A DNA stretch of 64,000 bases from Rhodovastum sp963804495 (GTDB taxonomy: Bacteria > Pseudomonadota > Alphaproteobacteria > Acetobacterales > Acetobacteraceae): NCBI GenBank assembly GCA_963804495.1, contig CAWDQN010000012.1, forward strand, positions 62,001-126,000, written 5' to 3'. The position numbers and the translations under genes were made by a program. Below, piece after piece: positions 16,077 to 23,486 of this stretch. How positions within the stretch are numbered: position 1 is the stretch's first letter; each line of letters begins with the position of its first letter. The notes below the pieces were generated by a model. That model was not told the origin of the DNA and searched no databases. It saw only the letters and a list, made by a program, of their open reading frames with translations.

Positions 16077-17462
16077 TCAGGCCGCCTGCCGCGCCCAGCG
16101 CGGCGGCGTGCGGGCATGCTGCCAGACCGGGCTGTGCAGGGTCACCGCGAGATTGTTCGCCAGTTCGATCGCCCCGGCATAGCCGGCGTAGCCGATGCTG
16201 CGCACATGATCGACATCGAGGAACGGCACCCGCGCCTTGAGCGCCGGATAGATATAACGGTCGCCGGCGATCAGGATGTCGGCCTTCTCCTCGTGGAAGC
16301 TGCGCAGCAGCGAGGTTTGGTCGTTGTCGACGATCATGTGGGCCTCCGGTCCCATCAGCTCGCGGATCCGGGCCTTGTCCTCCTCGGTCGATTTCTCGGT
16401 GCCGGTGGCGACAACGTTCATGCCGAGATGCTGCATGGCGGAGACCAGCGACCACGACTTGTGCCCGCCGGCGAAGATCAGCACCCGCTTGCCCTGCAGC
16501 TTCGGCCGCAGCGGCGCGATCGCCGCCTCGACCGCCGCTTCCTCGCGGGCGATGACCGTTTCCGTCCGTTGCGCGAGACCAGGATCGCCGAGAACCGACG
16601 CGAAGCCGCGCAATGCCGCCGAGGTCGCGGCGACACCGTAGAACCCGCCTTCAAAGAACGGCGTGCCGAAGCGATCGCGCAACGTGTGCGCCACCCGGAT
16701 CATCGCCTTGGAACAGACCACCATGTTGGCCTCGGCGCGGTGCATTGTCTGCACCTCGCGGAACCGCGCATCGCCGGTGAAGCTGCACAGGATGCGCAGG
16801 CCGAGTTCGTCGAACAGCGGGGCGACGCTCCAGAACTCGCCGCCGATGTTCCATTCGCCGATCAGGTTCACGTCATGCGTGGCAATGCCGGGGCGGATCG
16901 CCCCCGGCGGCGGCGGATCGGGCTCGCTTGTGCCGATGACGTGGCGCAGCATGGCGTCGCCGGCGATGCGGTTGCCAAAATTCTTGTTGCCGTAAAAGCC
17001 GGCGCAATCCACCGGCACCACCGGCACGCCCCAGCGCGCCTGCGCGGCCTTGGCCACGGCGACATAGTCGTCGCCATGCAAGGCGGGAACGCAGGTGGCA
17101 TAGACGAACACGGCGGCGGGACGGTAACTGTCGATGGCTTGCTTGATCGCATGGAACAGGCGCTTCTCGCCGCGCCCCATGATGACATCCATGTCCGACA
17201 AATCGGTGGTCATGCCGACCCGGTAGAGCGTGGCGCCGCTGGAACGCGAGCCGCGGCCATCCCAGGACGTACCGGCACAGCCGATCGGGCCATGCACGAT
17301 ATGCGCGACATCGGCGATCGGCAGCAGCGCGTTGCGCGCGCCATCGAAAGCACAGCCACCCTGGGTCGCGCCGGGCTGCGGTTTGGCGCACCCGCTTTTC
17401 GGGCCGGCATTGTGCGCGCAGTTCGGCTCGTCACGCAGGGCGGAGGCTTCGTCTGGTCTCAT
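16077..17462 (-). CDS. vnfE: FeV-cofactor assembly scaffold subunit VnfE (NifE family)
   Basis: A 461-residue NifD-like scaffold protein. The motifs are HGPIGCAGTSWDGRGS, YATCVPALHGDDY, VPVDCAGFYGNKNFGNRIAGD, NLIGEWNIGGEFW and FAGGHKSWSLVSAM, all NifE-type. ATG 17462 is preferred: it has a GGGAG ribosome-binding site six bases upstream and lies about 20 bases after the expected transcription start of a sigma-54 promoter at 17493-17508. A longer in-frame ATG at 17504 lies inside that promoter and would not be transcribed from it. The gene thus starts its own VnfA-type transcription unit (vnfE-vnfN-vnfX-NifU-like). The cofactor made is presumed to be FeV-co. Confidence 0.9.
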   Translation of the reverse strand: MRPDEASALRDEPNCAHNAGPKSGCAKPQPGATQGGCAFDGARNALLPIADVAHIVHGPIGCAGTSWDGRGSRSSGATLYRVGMTTDLSDMDVIMGRGEKRLFHAIKQAIDSYRPAAVFVYATCVPALHGDDYVAVAKAAQARWGVPVVPVDCAGFYGNKNFGNRIAGDAMLRHVIGTSEPDPPPPGAIRPGIATHDVNLIGEWNIGGEFWSVAPLFDELGLRILCSFTGDARFREVQTMHRAEANMVVCSKAMIRVAHTLRDRFGTPFFEGGFYGVAATSAALRGFASVLGDPGLAQRTETVIAREEAAVEAAIAPLRPKLQGKRVLIFAGGHKSWSLVSAMQHLGMNVVATGTEKSTEEDKARIRELMGPEAHMIVDNDQTSLLRSFHEEKADILIAGDRYIYPALKARVPFLDVDHVRSIGYAGYAGAIELANNLAVTLHSPVWQHARTPPRWARQAA

Positions 17463-17492
17463 GCCACACTCCCGGGCTACTTGGCCGGACAT

Positions 17493-17508
17493 CGCAATCT
17501 CCATGCCA
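17493..17508 (-). promoter_or_regulatory. Sigma-54 promoter of vnfE
   Basis: The minus strand reads TGGCATGGAGATTGCG, matching the -24/-12 consensus TGGCAC-N5-TTGC with GG and GC correctly spaced. Start of transcription is expected near 17482, 20 bases before the vnfE ATG. Confidence 0.85.
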
Positions 17509-17551
17509 CCGCGCCGGGACAGCAATCGCGCGCATCCGGGGGCGGGTTTTC

Positions 17552-17594
17552 GTACATCGCCGTACAACACAGCGCTTTTGGTACTGCACGGTAC
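17552..17594. promoter_or_regulatory. Paired VnfA-type activator sites upstream of vnfE
   Basis: Two perfect GTAC-N6-GTAC dyads: GTAC-atcgcc-GTAC at 17552-17565 and GTAC-tgcacg-GTAC at 17581-17594, starting 29 bases apart. They lie 44-86 bases upstream of the -24 element of vnfE. As I recall, Azotobacter VnfA binds this dyad form. Similar pairs with the same 29-base step lie upstream of the other vnf promoters here. Confidence 0.82.
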
Positions 17595-17634
17595 AGGGCA
17601 AGGAAGGCCCGCGCTCTGCGCTGGACCCTATTCG

Positions 17635-18459
17635 TTACGCCAGAAAGCGCGCCCTTAACCGGGCGCCCAGCACATTGATGACCGTAACCAGGGCAAGCAG
17701 CACGAGAATCAGCGCCATCGCTTCCCGGTAAGCGAACAAATGAAAGGCCGTGATCAGGTCTAGTCCGATGCCGCCGGCGCCGATCACACCCAACACCGTG
17801 GCGGCACGGACATTGTGTTCCCAACGGTACAGCGTCACATCAACCGCGCGCGGCAAAACCTGCGGCAACACGCTGAAGCGCAGCACCGCCAGCCGCGACA
17901 CGCCATGACTGCGCAGCGCCTCGCCAGGTGCCGTGTCCACATGCTCGATAATCTCGGCGTAGAATTTGCCGAGCATGCCGGTGGAGTGGCACGCCAGCGC
18001 CAGCAGGCCGGGCAAGGGGCCGAAACCGACAGCGGCGACGAACATGATGCCCCAGACCAGGTCCGGAATCGACCGCAACGTGTTCAACACCAGACGCGCG
18101 GCATGGCCCAGGACAGGAAGCCCGGTGCCGCGGGCCGCCAAAGCACCGAGCGGAGCCGCGGCGGCGGCGGCCAGCACCGTGCCGCAGATACTCATCGCCA
18201 ACGTCTCGGCCAGCGGCCGGCCCCAGCTTTGCCACCGGCTGAAGTCGGGCGGCAGGGAATCGCCAAGCAGCACCAGAATGGTGGGCAGCGCGTCGCGATA
18301 ACGTGCGAAGTTGAAGGCATCGGCATAGGCGAAAGCCGCCGCGATGGCGAACGCGGCCGCGACACAGAAGGCGTAACCGCGCAGAGCCCGGCGGCTTCCC
18401 TCCGCCAGAACAGATGCCAGGGGATCGGACAAGCCGTCCCGCTCCGCGGCGCAGCTCAT
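17635..18459 (-). CDS. PhnE-type ABC transporter permease, candidate vanadate uptake
   Basis: A 274-residue inner-membrane permease of the phosphonate-transporter type with about six helices. The cytoplasmic EAA loop appears as EALRSHGVSRLAVLRFSVLPQ (near residue 180) and the typical GVIGAGGIGLDL follows. It is the last gene of a PhnCDE-type set, with ATGA overlap to the binding-protein gene. Because the set lies between vnfK and vnfE, and vanadate is a phosphate analogue, the likely cargo is vanadate. That is an inference; phosphonate or phosphate remain possible. Confidence 0.8.
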   Translation of the reverse strand: MSCAAERDGLSDPLASVLAEGSRRALRGYAFCVAAAFAIAAAFAYADAFNFARYRDALPTILVLLGDSLPPDFSRWQSWGRPLAETLAMSICGTVLAAAAAAPLGALAARGTGLPVLGHAARLVLNTLRSIPDLVWGIMFVAAVGFGPLPGLLALACHSTGMLGKFYAEIIEHVDTAPGEALRSHGVSRLAVLRFSVLPQVLPRAVDVTLYRWEHNVRAATVLGVIGAGGIGLDLITAFHLFAYREAMALILVLLALVTVINVLGARLRARFLA

Positions 18460-19328
18460 GGCGCGGGAACGGCGTCCGGGCTGTCCTTGCGGATCGCCTC
18501 GATCCAGCCGCGCACGCGATCGACATCGGAATCCGTGCTGGCGATGAAAGCCTCGGCGTTGAACACGCCCAGCACCGCCGGGTCGGTGACTTCGACGAAC
18601 GCCTTGCGGATCGCCTCACGAAATTCCGGATCGAGCCCTTCGCGAAAAGTCCACATATATTCTGGAATGGCGGGCGACGCCGCCAGCACCCGGGTGGCGC
18701 CGGCGCCGATCTTGCCCTCGCGGACCAGCCGCTGATAAATCGGCAGCGACAGCCCACCGGCATCCGCCTTGCCCCTGGCGACAGCGAAGGCCACCGCATC
18801 ATGCGCACCGAGCACGCGCAGCGTGTAGTCGCGCCCCGCCACCAGCCCGGCTTCCAGCAATTGATAGCGCGGCACCCAGGTGCCGGAGGTGGAGGCGGGA
18901 TCGCCGAACGCCACCTCCTTGCCGCGCAGATCGGCGAGCGTCTGCGCCGGGCTGTCGGCACGCACGATCACCGCCGCCTGGAAGGTCGGGCCGACCACCG
19001 AATGCGACGGCCGCGCGAAGGGTTGCAACTTCGCCCGCCGGCTCTGCAGGATGTAGGTCACCGGCCCCAGATAGGCGATGTCGAGACGGCCGAACCGCAG
19101 CGCCTCGCTGGTCGCGGCGTAGTCGGTACCGACGACGAGTTCCACCTGCAGGCTGAGCCGCTTCTCCAGATAGGCGCGCAGGGGCTCGTTGAGACGGATG
19201 ACGGTTGGTGCGGACTCGGTTGGCAGCAGGCCGATGCGCAGCCTGGCCGGAGGTTCGGCGGCGCGGGCCGGCGTGGCCGTGCAGGCGAGCAGCCCGACCA
19301 CGGTCGCACGGCGAGACAGAGATATCAT
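18456..19328 (-). CDS. PhnD-type periplasmic substrate-binding protein, candidate vanadate binder
   Basis: A 290-residue exported solute-binding protein. A signal peptide (MISLSRRATVVGLLACTATPARA) is cleaved near residue 23. The mature part has the PhnD-family pattern: LRIGLLPTESAPTVIRLNEPLRAYLEKRL, VGTDYAATSEALRFGRLDIAYLGPVTYI and ADLRGKEVAFGDPASTSG, whose Ser/Thr-rich loop binds oxyanions in relatives. Overlaps both neighbours by ATGA, so the three transporter genes are one coupled unit inside the vnf run. The ligand is inferred from context to be vanadate; relatives bind phosphonates, phosphate or phosphite. Confidence 0.82.
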   Translation of the reverse strand: MISLSRRATVVGLLACTATPARAAEPPARLRIGLLPTESAPTVIRLNEPLRAYLEKRLSLQVELVVGTDYAATSEALRFGRLDIAYLGPVTYILQSRRAKLQPFARPSHSVVGPTFQAAVIVRADSPAQTLADLRGKEVAFGDPASTSGTWVPRYQLLEAGLVAGRDYTLRVLGAHDAVAFAVARGKADAGGLSLPIYQRLVREGKIGAGATRVLAASPAIPEYMWTFREGLDPEFREAIRKAFVEVTDPAVLGVFNAEAFIASTDSDVDRVRGWIEAIRKDSPDAVPAP

Positions 19329-20191
19329 GGCATATCCTTTGGCAGCGGCAAAAACGCGCGAAGATTGTGAAAGATCCGCCCGCGGGCGGCGCTGTCGAAC
19401 GCCGCCGGGGTGCCGTCGAAGGCGATGCGCCCGTCAACCAGGCCAACGATCCGATCGGCGATCGCCAGCGCGATGTCGAGCTGGTGCAGCACGATGACGA
19501 CGGTCAGCCCGCATTGCCGCACGGCGGTGCGGACGTTGCGGCTGAGCTGACCGACCAACGCCGGATCGACCGAGGCGAAAGGCTCGTCGGCCAGCAGCAA
19601 TGCCGGGTCGCGCACCAGAGCGCGCGCCAGGCCGACGCGCTGGCGTTCGCCGCCGGAAAGTTTGCAGACCGGCGATTCGGCCCGCGCGAGCAGGCCGACG
19701 GAGTCAAGGGCTGTGGCCGCGCGCCGCCGCAGGGCGCGCGGCCAGGGCAGCACCGACAGCGGATGGCGCTGGTCGGCAAGGCCGAGCAGCACATTGTCCA
19801 TCGCCGAGAGGCGGCCGATCAGCGCGTGGTCCTGAAACACCGTGGCCGTGCGCCGCCGATGCGCGCGCCATGCCTCTGCCGTGTCCAGCGTGCCGAGCCC
19901 GGCGACCCGCACCGTGCCGTTGCACGGACGCACCAGCCCGTTCAGGGTGCGGATCAGCGTTGTCTTCCCTGCCCCGGACCGGCCGACCACCGCGGTGATT
20001 GCCCCCGCAGGGACAGCCAGCGACAGATCATCCAGCACCACTCTGTCGCCAAAGCGCGCGGTGATATGTTCCAGGGCAATTCTGGGTCCAGGGACCTCCG
20101 GCCCCTGGCGGGTTGCACGGGCGAGGCCGTCGCGCACTGACGCGCGCCACGCGATGGTGGGGTCCGGGGCGGCGCCCCGGATTGGTGTCAC
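19325..20191 (-). CDS. PhnC-type ABC transporter ATP-binding protein, candidate vanadate uptake
   Basis: A 288-residue ATPase. Walker A is GRSGAGKTTLIRTLNGL, the signature motif is LSGGERQRVGLARALV, Walker B is ALLLADEPFASVDP, and the H-loop is VIVLHQ, all in PhnC-like order. The GTG start at 20191 overlaps the stop of the NifX-like gene (GTGA). The first 35 or so residues do not look like a PhnC and are encoded by sequence resembling the palindromic repeat (20088-20185), so the true start may be an internal GTG. It energises the PhnDE-like pair encoded next. Confidence 0.83.
   Translation of the reverse strand: MTPIRGAAPDPTIAWRASVRDGLARATRQGPEVPGPRIALEHITARFGDRVVLDDLSLAVPAGAITAVVGRSGAGKTTLIRTLNGLVRPCNGTVRVAGLGTLDTAEAWRAHRRRTATVFQDHALIGRLSAMDNVLLGLADQRHPLSVLPWPRALRRRAATALDSVGLLARAESPVCKLSGGERQRVGLARALVRDPALLLADEPFASVDPALVGQLSRNVRTAVRQCGLTVVIVLHQLDIALAIADRIVGLVDGRIAFDGTPAAFDSAARGRIFHNLRAFLPLPKDMP
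20088..20186. repeat. Palindromic repeat copy within the 5' end of the transporter ATPase gene
   Basis: Arms GGTCCAGGGACCTCCGGCCCCTGG and GGTCCGGGGCGGCGCCCCGG resemble the intergenic palindromic family but are diverged. It lies at the only place in the vnf run where the repeat is found and is read through as the N-terminus of the ATPase. Confidence 0.5.
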
Positions 20192-20700
20192 AACCCCTGC
20201 TCGTCGAGCGGCACCGCCCTGCCCTGCTCGTCACGCAGCACGCGCCGCAGCCACAGCGGCGGATTGCCGGCGAGCAGGGCCTGCAGCCGCTCAAGCACGG
20301 CGTCGATCTCGTGCGTGCCTTCCGTCTTGACCGGGAAAATATCGGCGCTTTTGACCCGCATCGCCGCGAGGTCGCTGATGCCGCGGGTGATCAGGATGGA
20401 GCACCCCGCCAGCGCCGCCACCCGGCTGCTCACCATGTCGCCCGCGGCGGCGTCGGCGGCGAGGTCGGCGGCCATCATGCAGGCGCCGCCGTTACGTCCG
20501 AAGCCCGGCTTCACCTCGCCGGCGCTCTTGTCGCCGGCGCTCTTGCGGGCCGGGCCGTGCATTTTCACCACGTCCTCGAATGTCGCGCCGTCGCGCGTCA
20601 CCCGGTAGAACACGACCTGGCGGGCATCGGCGAAGCCGGCATCGACCTGCACCAGGCTGTTGGTGGTCAGGGCAACCTTGAGATGCGCTTGGGCGGACAT
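20188..20700 (-). CDS. NifX/NafY-family nitrogenase cofactor-binding protein
   Basis: A 170-residue protein with the dinitrogenase-cofactor domain: LKVALTTNSLVQVDAGFADARQVVFYRV at the start and AALAGCSILITRGISDLAAMRVKSADIFPV in the middle, where the cysteine and the GI-x-D-x-A pattern are typical. It carries a Lys/Gly-rich insertion (residues about 46-72) not seen in vnfX of this cluster. Proteins of this family bind FeMo-co/FeV-co or stabilise apo-nitrogenase. Its place right after the structural genes fits a VnfY/NafY-like gamma role, but I cannot fix the name. ATG 20700 has a GAGG site upstream. Confidence 0.8.
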   Translation of the reverse strand: MSAQAHLKVALTTNSLVQVDAGFADARQVVFYRVTRDGATFEDVVKMHGPARKSAGDKSAGEVKPGFGRNGGACMMAADLAADAAAGDMVSSRVAALAGCSILITRGISDLAAMRVKSADIFPVKTEGTHEIDAVLERLQALLAGNPPLWLRRVLRDEQGRAVPLDEQGL

Positions 20701-20747
20701 GGAAACCTCGTGCGTGTGCGGGACTGAAAGAGGGATGGGACGGCGCG

Positions 20748-21638
20748 TCACGTCATCGGCACGTCGGTCGGCATGATCTCGTGGGCGAAGCGCATGCGGA
20801 AGCTGGCCGGCAGCGCGCCGCCTTCGGTGCCGCGCGCCCGCCAGCGCGGCAGGTCGGCCACCGCGATCGCGCCGTTGCTCAGCGCCTCGACGGGGATGAT
20901 GTGCAGCACATCACGGATCACGACGAAAAAATCGATCGGGAACCGCGCGGCATCGCGCGACGCCTCGCTGATGTCGAACTGGCAGGCATCGTCGATGATG
21001 CGCACCCGCCCGGTATCGCACTCCAGCCGCAGGTGGCGGTTGAGCCGGAGCGGCTCGCGGAACTGGAACAGCGAGCGGCCCTCGTCGCTGAACCGCTTTA
21101 TCTCGCCGACGATGTCGGCGTAATAGCGCAGCACCATCGCCTCGACATAGGCGGCGCTGTAGGGCTGTCGGAACGAATCGAGGTGATAGGCCACGACCAA
21201 TTCCAGCAGCGCCAAACCGGCGAGGGAGATGTCGAGCGCCAGCACGGTGCCGTCAATCGAACCGAAGAAGCGCAGCAGCCCGCCGTCGGCCACCACGGTT
21301 GCCTGGCGGTGCAGCGCCACCCGGCGGACGATGCGCAGGATGCGGAAGATTTCCGCCACCGCCCGCTCGCCGCTGCTGTTGCGCGGCAGCGCGCGGTAGA
21401 TGTCCCAGGTGGTGCGGCCTTCGTTGGCCGGGTCATCGGACTCGAAGCTTGCCTGCAGCAGCAGGCAGGCGGTGCAGGCGGCGGCGACACGCGCCGCCTC
21501 CGCCAAACCCGCCCCGGACGCGCTCACGGCCAGCGTTTTCTTGCGCGTGTACAGCTCGATCTGCCGATGTTCGGGCAGGGACAGCAGCGTGGATGACCGG
21601 GCCGCGAGTTCGCCAGCAAGTTCCGGTAGCTTGTCCAT
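20748..21638 (-). CDS. Unknown protein of the vnf operon
   Basis: A 296-residue soluble protein that I do not recognise. No signal peptide, membrane helix, cysteine cluster-binding pattern or nucleotide motif is visible. Notable stretches are AACTACLLLQASFES (two cysteines, near residue 55), VVADGGLLRFFGSIDGTVLALDISLAGLALLELVVAYHLDSF and FPIDFFVVIRDVLHIIPVEALSNG. It lies 85 bases after vnfK and 47 bases before the NifX-like gene, in the same direction, so it is almost certainly expressed with V-nitrogenase. A role in FeV-co insertion, vanadium handling or protection is possible but not supported by sequence. It does not look like AnfO. Confidence 0.75.
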   Translation of the reverse strand: MDKLPELAGELAARSSTLLSLPEHRQIELYTRKKTLAVSASGAGLAEAARVAAACTACLLLQASFESDDPANEGRTTWDIYRALPRNSSGERAVAEIFRILRIVRRVALHRQATVVADGGLLRFFGSIDGTVLALDISLAGLALLELVVAYHLDSFRQPYSAAYVEAMVLRYYADIVGEIKRFSDEGRSLFQFREPLRLNRHLRLECDTGRVRIIDDACQFDISEASRDAARFPIDFFVVIRDVLHIIPVEALSNGAIAVADLPRWRARGTEGGALPASFRMRFAHEIMPTDVPMT

Positions 21639-21723
21639 GGGTCACCCTCGCATGCTGACGATTGGTAAAAAAGCAGACCGGCCGGGCACCGGATCCCACG
21701 GTCCCGGCCGCGCCCTTGGGATT

Positions 21724-23112
21724 TCACCAGGTGTTCAGCAGCCACTCCTTGTTCTTGGTGTATTCCATGTGAGTAAACAGTGCGTTGGCGATCGCCTCGC
21801 CCAGCAGCATCGCACCGCGATAGCCGACAGTCGGGTGACGATACAGCCCGGCCCGGTCAAACGTCGGAAAACCCACCCGCACCATCGGAATCTGGCGTTC
21901 GATGGCGATGTAGCGGCCCTTCGAGTGGCCCATGATCAGATCGACATCGATCTCCTTGCTGTCGATCCGCCGCTCCAGCTCCCACAGATCGGCGTTGCAC
22001 ACCACCTGCATGTCCCAATCGACCCGCTTCTTGAGATCGAGCAGGCGCGGGTCCTTCTTGTAGGCCGAGTTGTCGTCGCCGATCAGCAGCAGCACCGGCT
22101 TCAGCTCAACCTCCAGGCAGAACTCCGCCAGCCCCATCACCAGGTCGGGATGGCCGTAGATCGCCACCTTCTTGTCGGCGAAGAACATATGCGCCAGGTC
22201 CTGCAGCGCATCCAGCGCCACCCCGCGCTCGTGCACCAGGCTGTCCGGGATCTCCTTGCCGGTCAGCCGGGAGATCGCCCGCAGCATTTCGTCGGTGTTG
22301 CGGATGCCGTACGGCGCCGGCGTGACCACGTTCGGCACGCCGAACTCGCGGGTCAGATACTCCGCCGCGGCCGCACCTTCGTAGCGCGCGAGCGCGATCG
22401 AGGCTGTCGCGTTCGGCAGGCCCTGCAGATCCTCGACCGTGGTGCGGCCGTGGGTGTTGATCGACTTGTCCGGCAGCATCGGCGAGTCGAAATCTTCGAT
22501 GTCGAGCAGCACCGTGCCGTCGATGCCCATCTCGGTCAGGTAGTGCTTCAGCAGCACCGTGTCGCCCGGGTTCACCCAACCGGTGAACAAATTGAGCTTG
22601 CCGTTCGGCGTGGCCTTCTCTTTCGCCAGCGACTTCACCAGCGACACCACCGCCTCGTTGTAGCCGCCGACCTGGCTGCTCTTGAAGCTCGGCGTGTGCA
22701 CGGTAACGAGATGGATCTCGCGGCCGGGGAATGCCTTCGCCAGATCCTCCCGGCACAGATTCAGCGTGCCCTCGACATCGTCGCCGATCACCTCGGTGGA
22801 GCAGGTGGTGATGACCGGAATAACCCGCAGATGCGGATAGCGCTGCGCCAGCACCATCACACCCTCGCGGATGCGGTTGTTGCCACCGAACACCGCCGAT
22901 TCCTCATGCAGCGAGGTGGACGCGATGTCGAAGTTCTCCTTGAAGTGCTGGGCGAACAGCAGGCGGACGAACATGCTGCAGCCCTGGCCGCCATGCACCA
23001 GCGGGATGGCGTCCTTGACGCCGATCCCGGCAAACTGCGCGCCGGCCGGCTGGCAGTCGTACATGGGGTTGATGACCCCTGCACGCTTTTTGGAAGTTAT
23101 GTCGCAACCCAT
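21724..23112 (-). CDS. vnfK: Vanadium nitrogenase VFe protein beta subunit
   Basis: A 462-residue beta subunit of V-nitrogenase, which with VnfD and VnfG reduces N2 to NH3. P-cluster ligands are visible: MYDCQPAGAQFAG (near residue 20), HGGQGCSMFVRLLFAQHFKE, the cysteine in TTCSTEVIGDD, and STSLHEESAVFGG. The end NKEWLLNTW matches Azotobacter VnfK as I remember it. It lacks the long N-terminal extension of NifK, as expected for the alternative nitrogenases. It follows vnfG by 35 bases. Confidence 0.97.
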   Translation of the reverse strand: MGCDITSKKRAGVINPMYDCQPAGAQFAGIGVKDAIPLVHGGQGCSMFVRLLFAQHFKENFDIASTSLHEESAVFGGNNRIREGVMVLAQRYPHLRVIPVITTCSTEVIGDDVEGTLNLCREDLAKAFPGREIHLVTVHTPSFKSSQVGGYNEAVVSLVKSLAKEKATPNGKLNLFTGWVNPGDTVLLKHYLTEMGIDGTVLLDIEDFDSPMLPDKSINTHGRTTVEDLQGLPNATASIALARYEGAAAAEYLTREFGVPNVVTPAPYGIRNTDEMLRAISRLTGKEIPDSLVHERGVALDALQDLAHMFFADKKVAIYGHPDLVMGLAEFCLEVELKPVLLLIGDDNSAYKKDPRLLDLKKRVDWDMQVVCNADLWELERRIDSKEIDVDLIMGHSKGRYIAIERQIPMVRVGFPTFDRAGLYRHPTVGYRGAMLLGEAIANALFTHMEYTKNKEWLLNTW

Positions 23113-23147
23113 CGGGAATGCCTCTCAACCTGCGCCGTGGCGCCGGA

Positions 23148-23486
23148 TCAATAGAGTTGGTGGCTGAGCTCGCGGTTCTTCGAGCCGGTGATGGCGATCT
23201 CCTCAAGCCGCGCCTTCAGCCCGGCCATCAGACTGCGCACCTCCTCGGGCGAGATCTCGGAAAACCATGCGAACCGCTTGCGGAAGTCGGCCACCATGAC
23301 CGTGGCGTCAGCATAGAACAGCCGCTCCATCGGCGTGTCCCGCTTCGGCGCGCTGCCTGCCAGCAGGTCGGTGGCAGTGGCCAGAATGCCGTCGATGTTC
23401 TCCTGGCGGTCCCAGGTGCGCGAGAAGAACTGCCACAGGCAGCGCTCCTGCACGTAGCCGAACAGATCGTCGAGTTTGCTGCTCAT
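23148..23486 (-). CDS. vnfG: Vanadium nitrogenase delta subunit
   Basis: A 112-residue delta subunit, present only in V- and Fe-only nitrogenases. The sequence fits the family in length and pattern (DDLFGYVQERCLWQFFSRTWDRQENIDGIL, RLFYADATVMVADF). It binds the VnfDK core and is needed for activity and cofactor insertion. Its ATG overlaps the vnfD stop (ATGA), which fixes both boundaries and implies translational coupling. Confidence 0.96.
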   Translation of the reverse strand: MSSKLDDLFGYVQERCLWQFFSRTWDRQENIDGILATATDLLAGSAPKRDTPMERLFYADATVMVADFRKRFAWFSEISPEEVRSLMAGLKARLEEIAITGSKNRELSHQLY

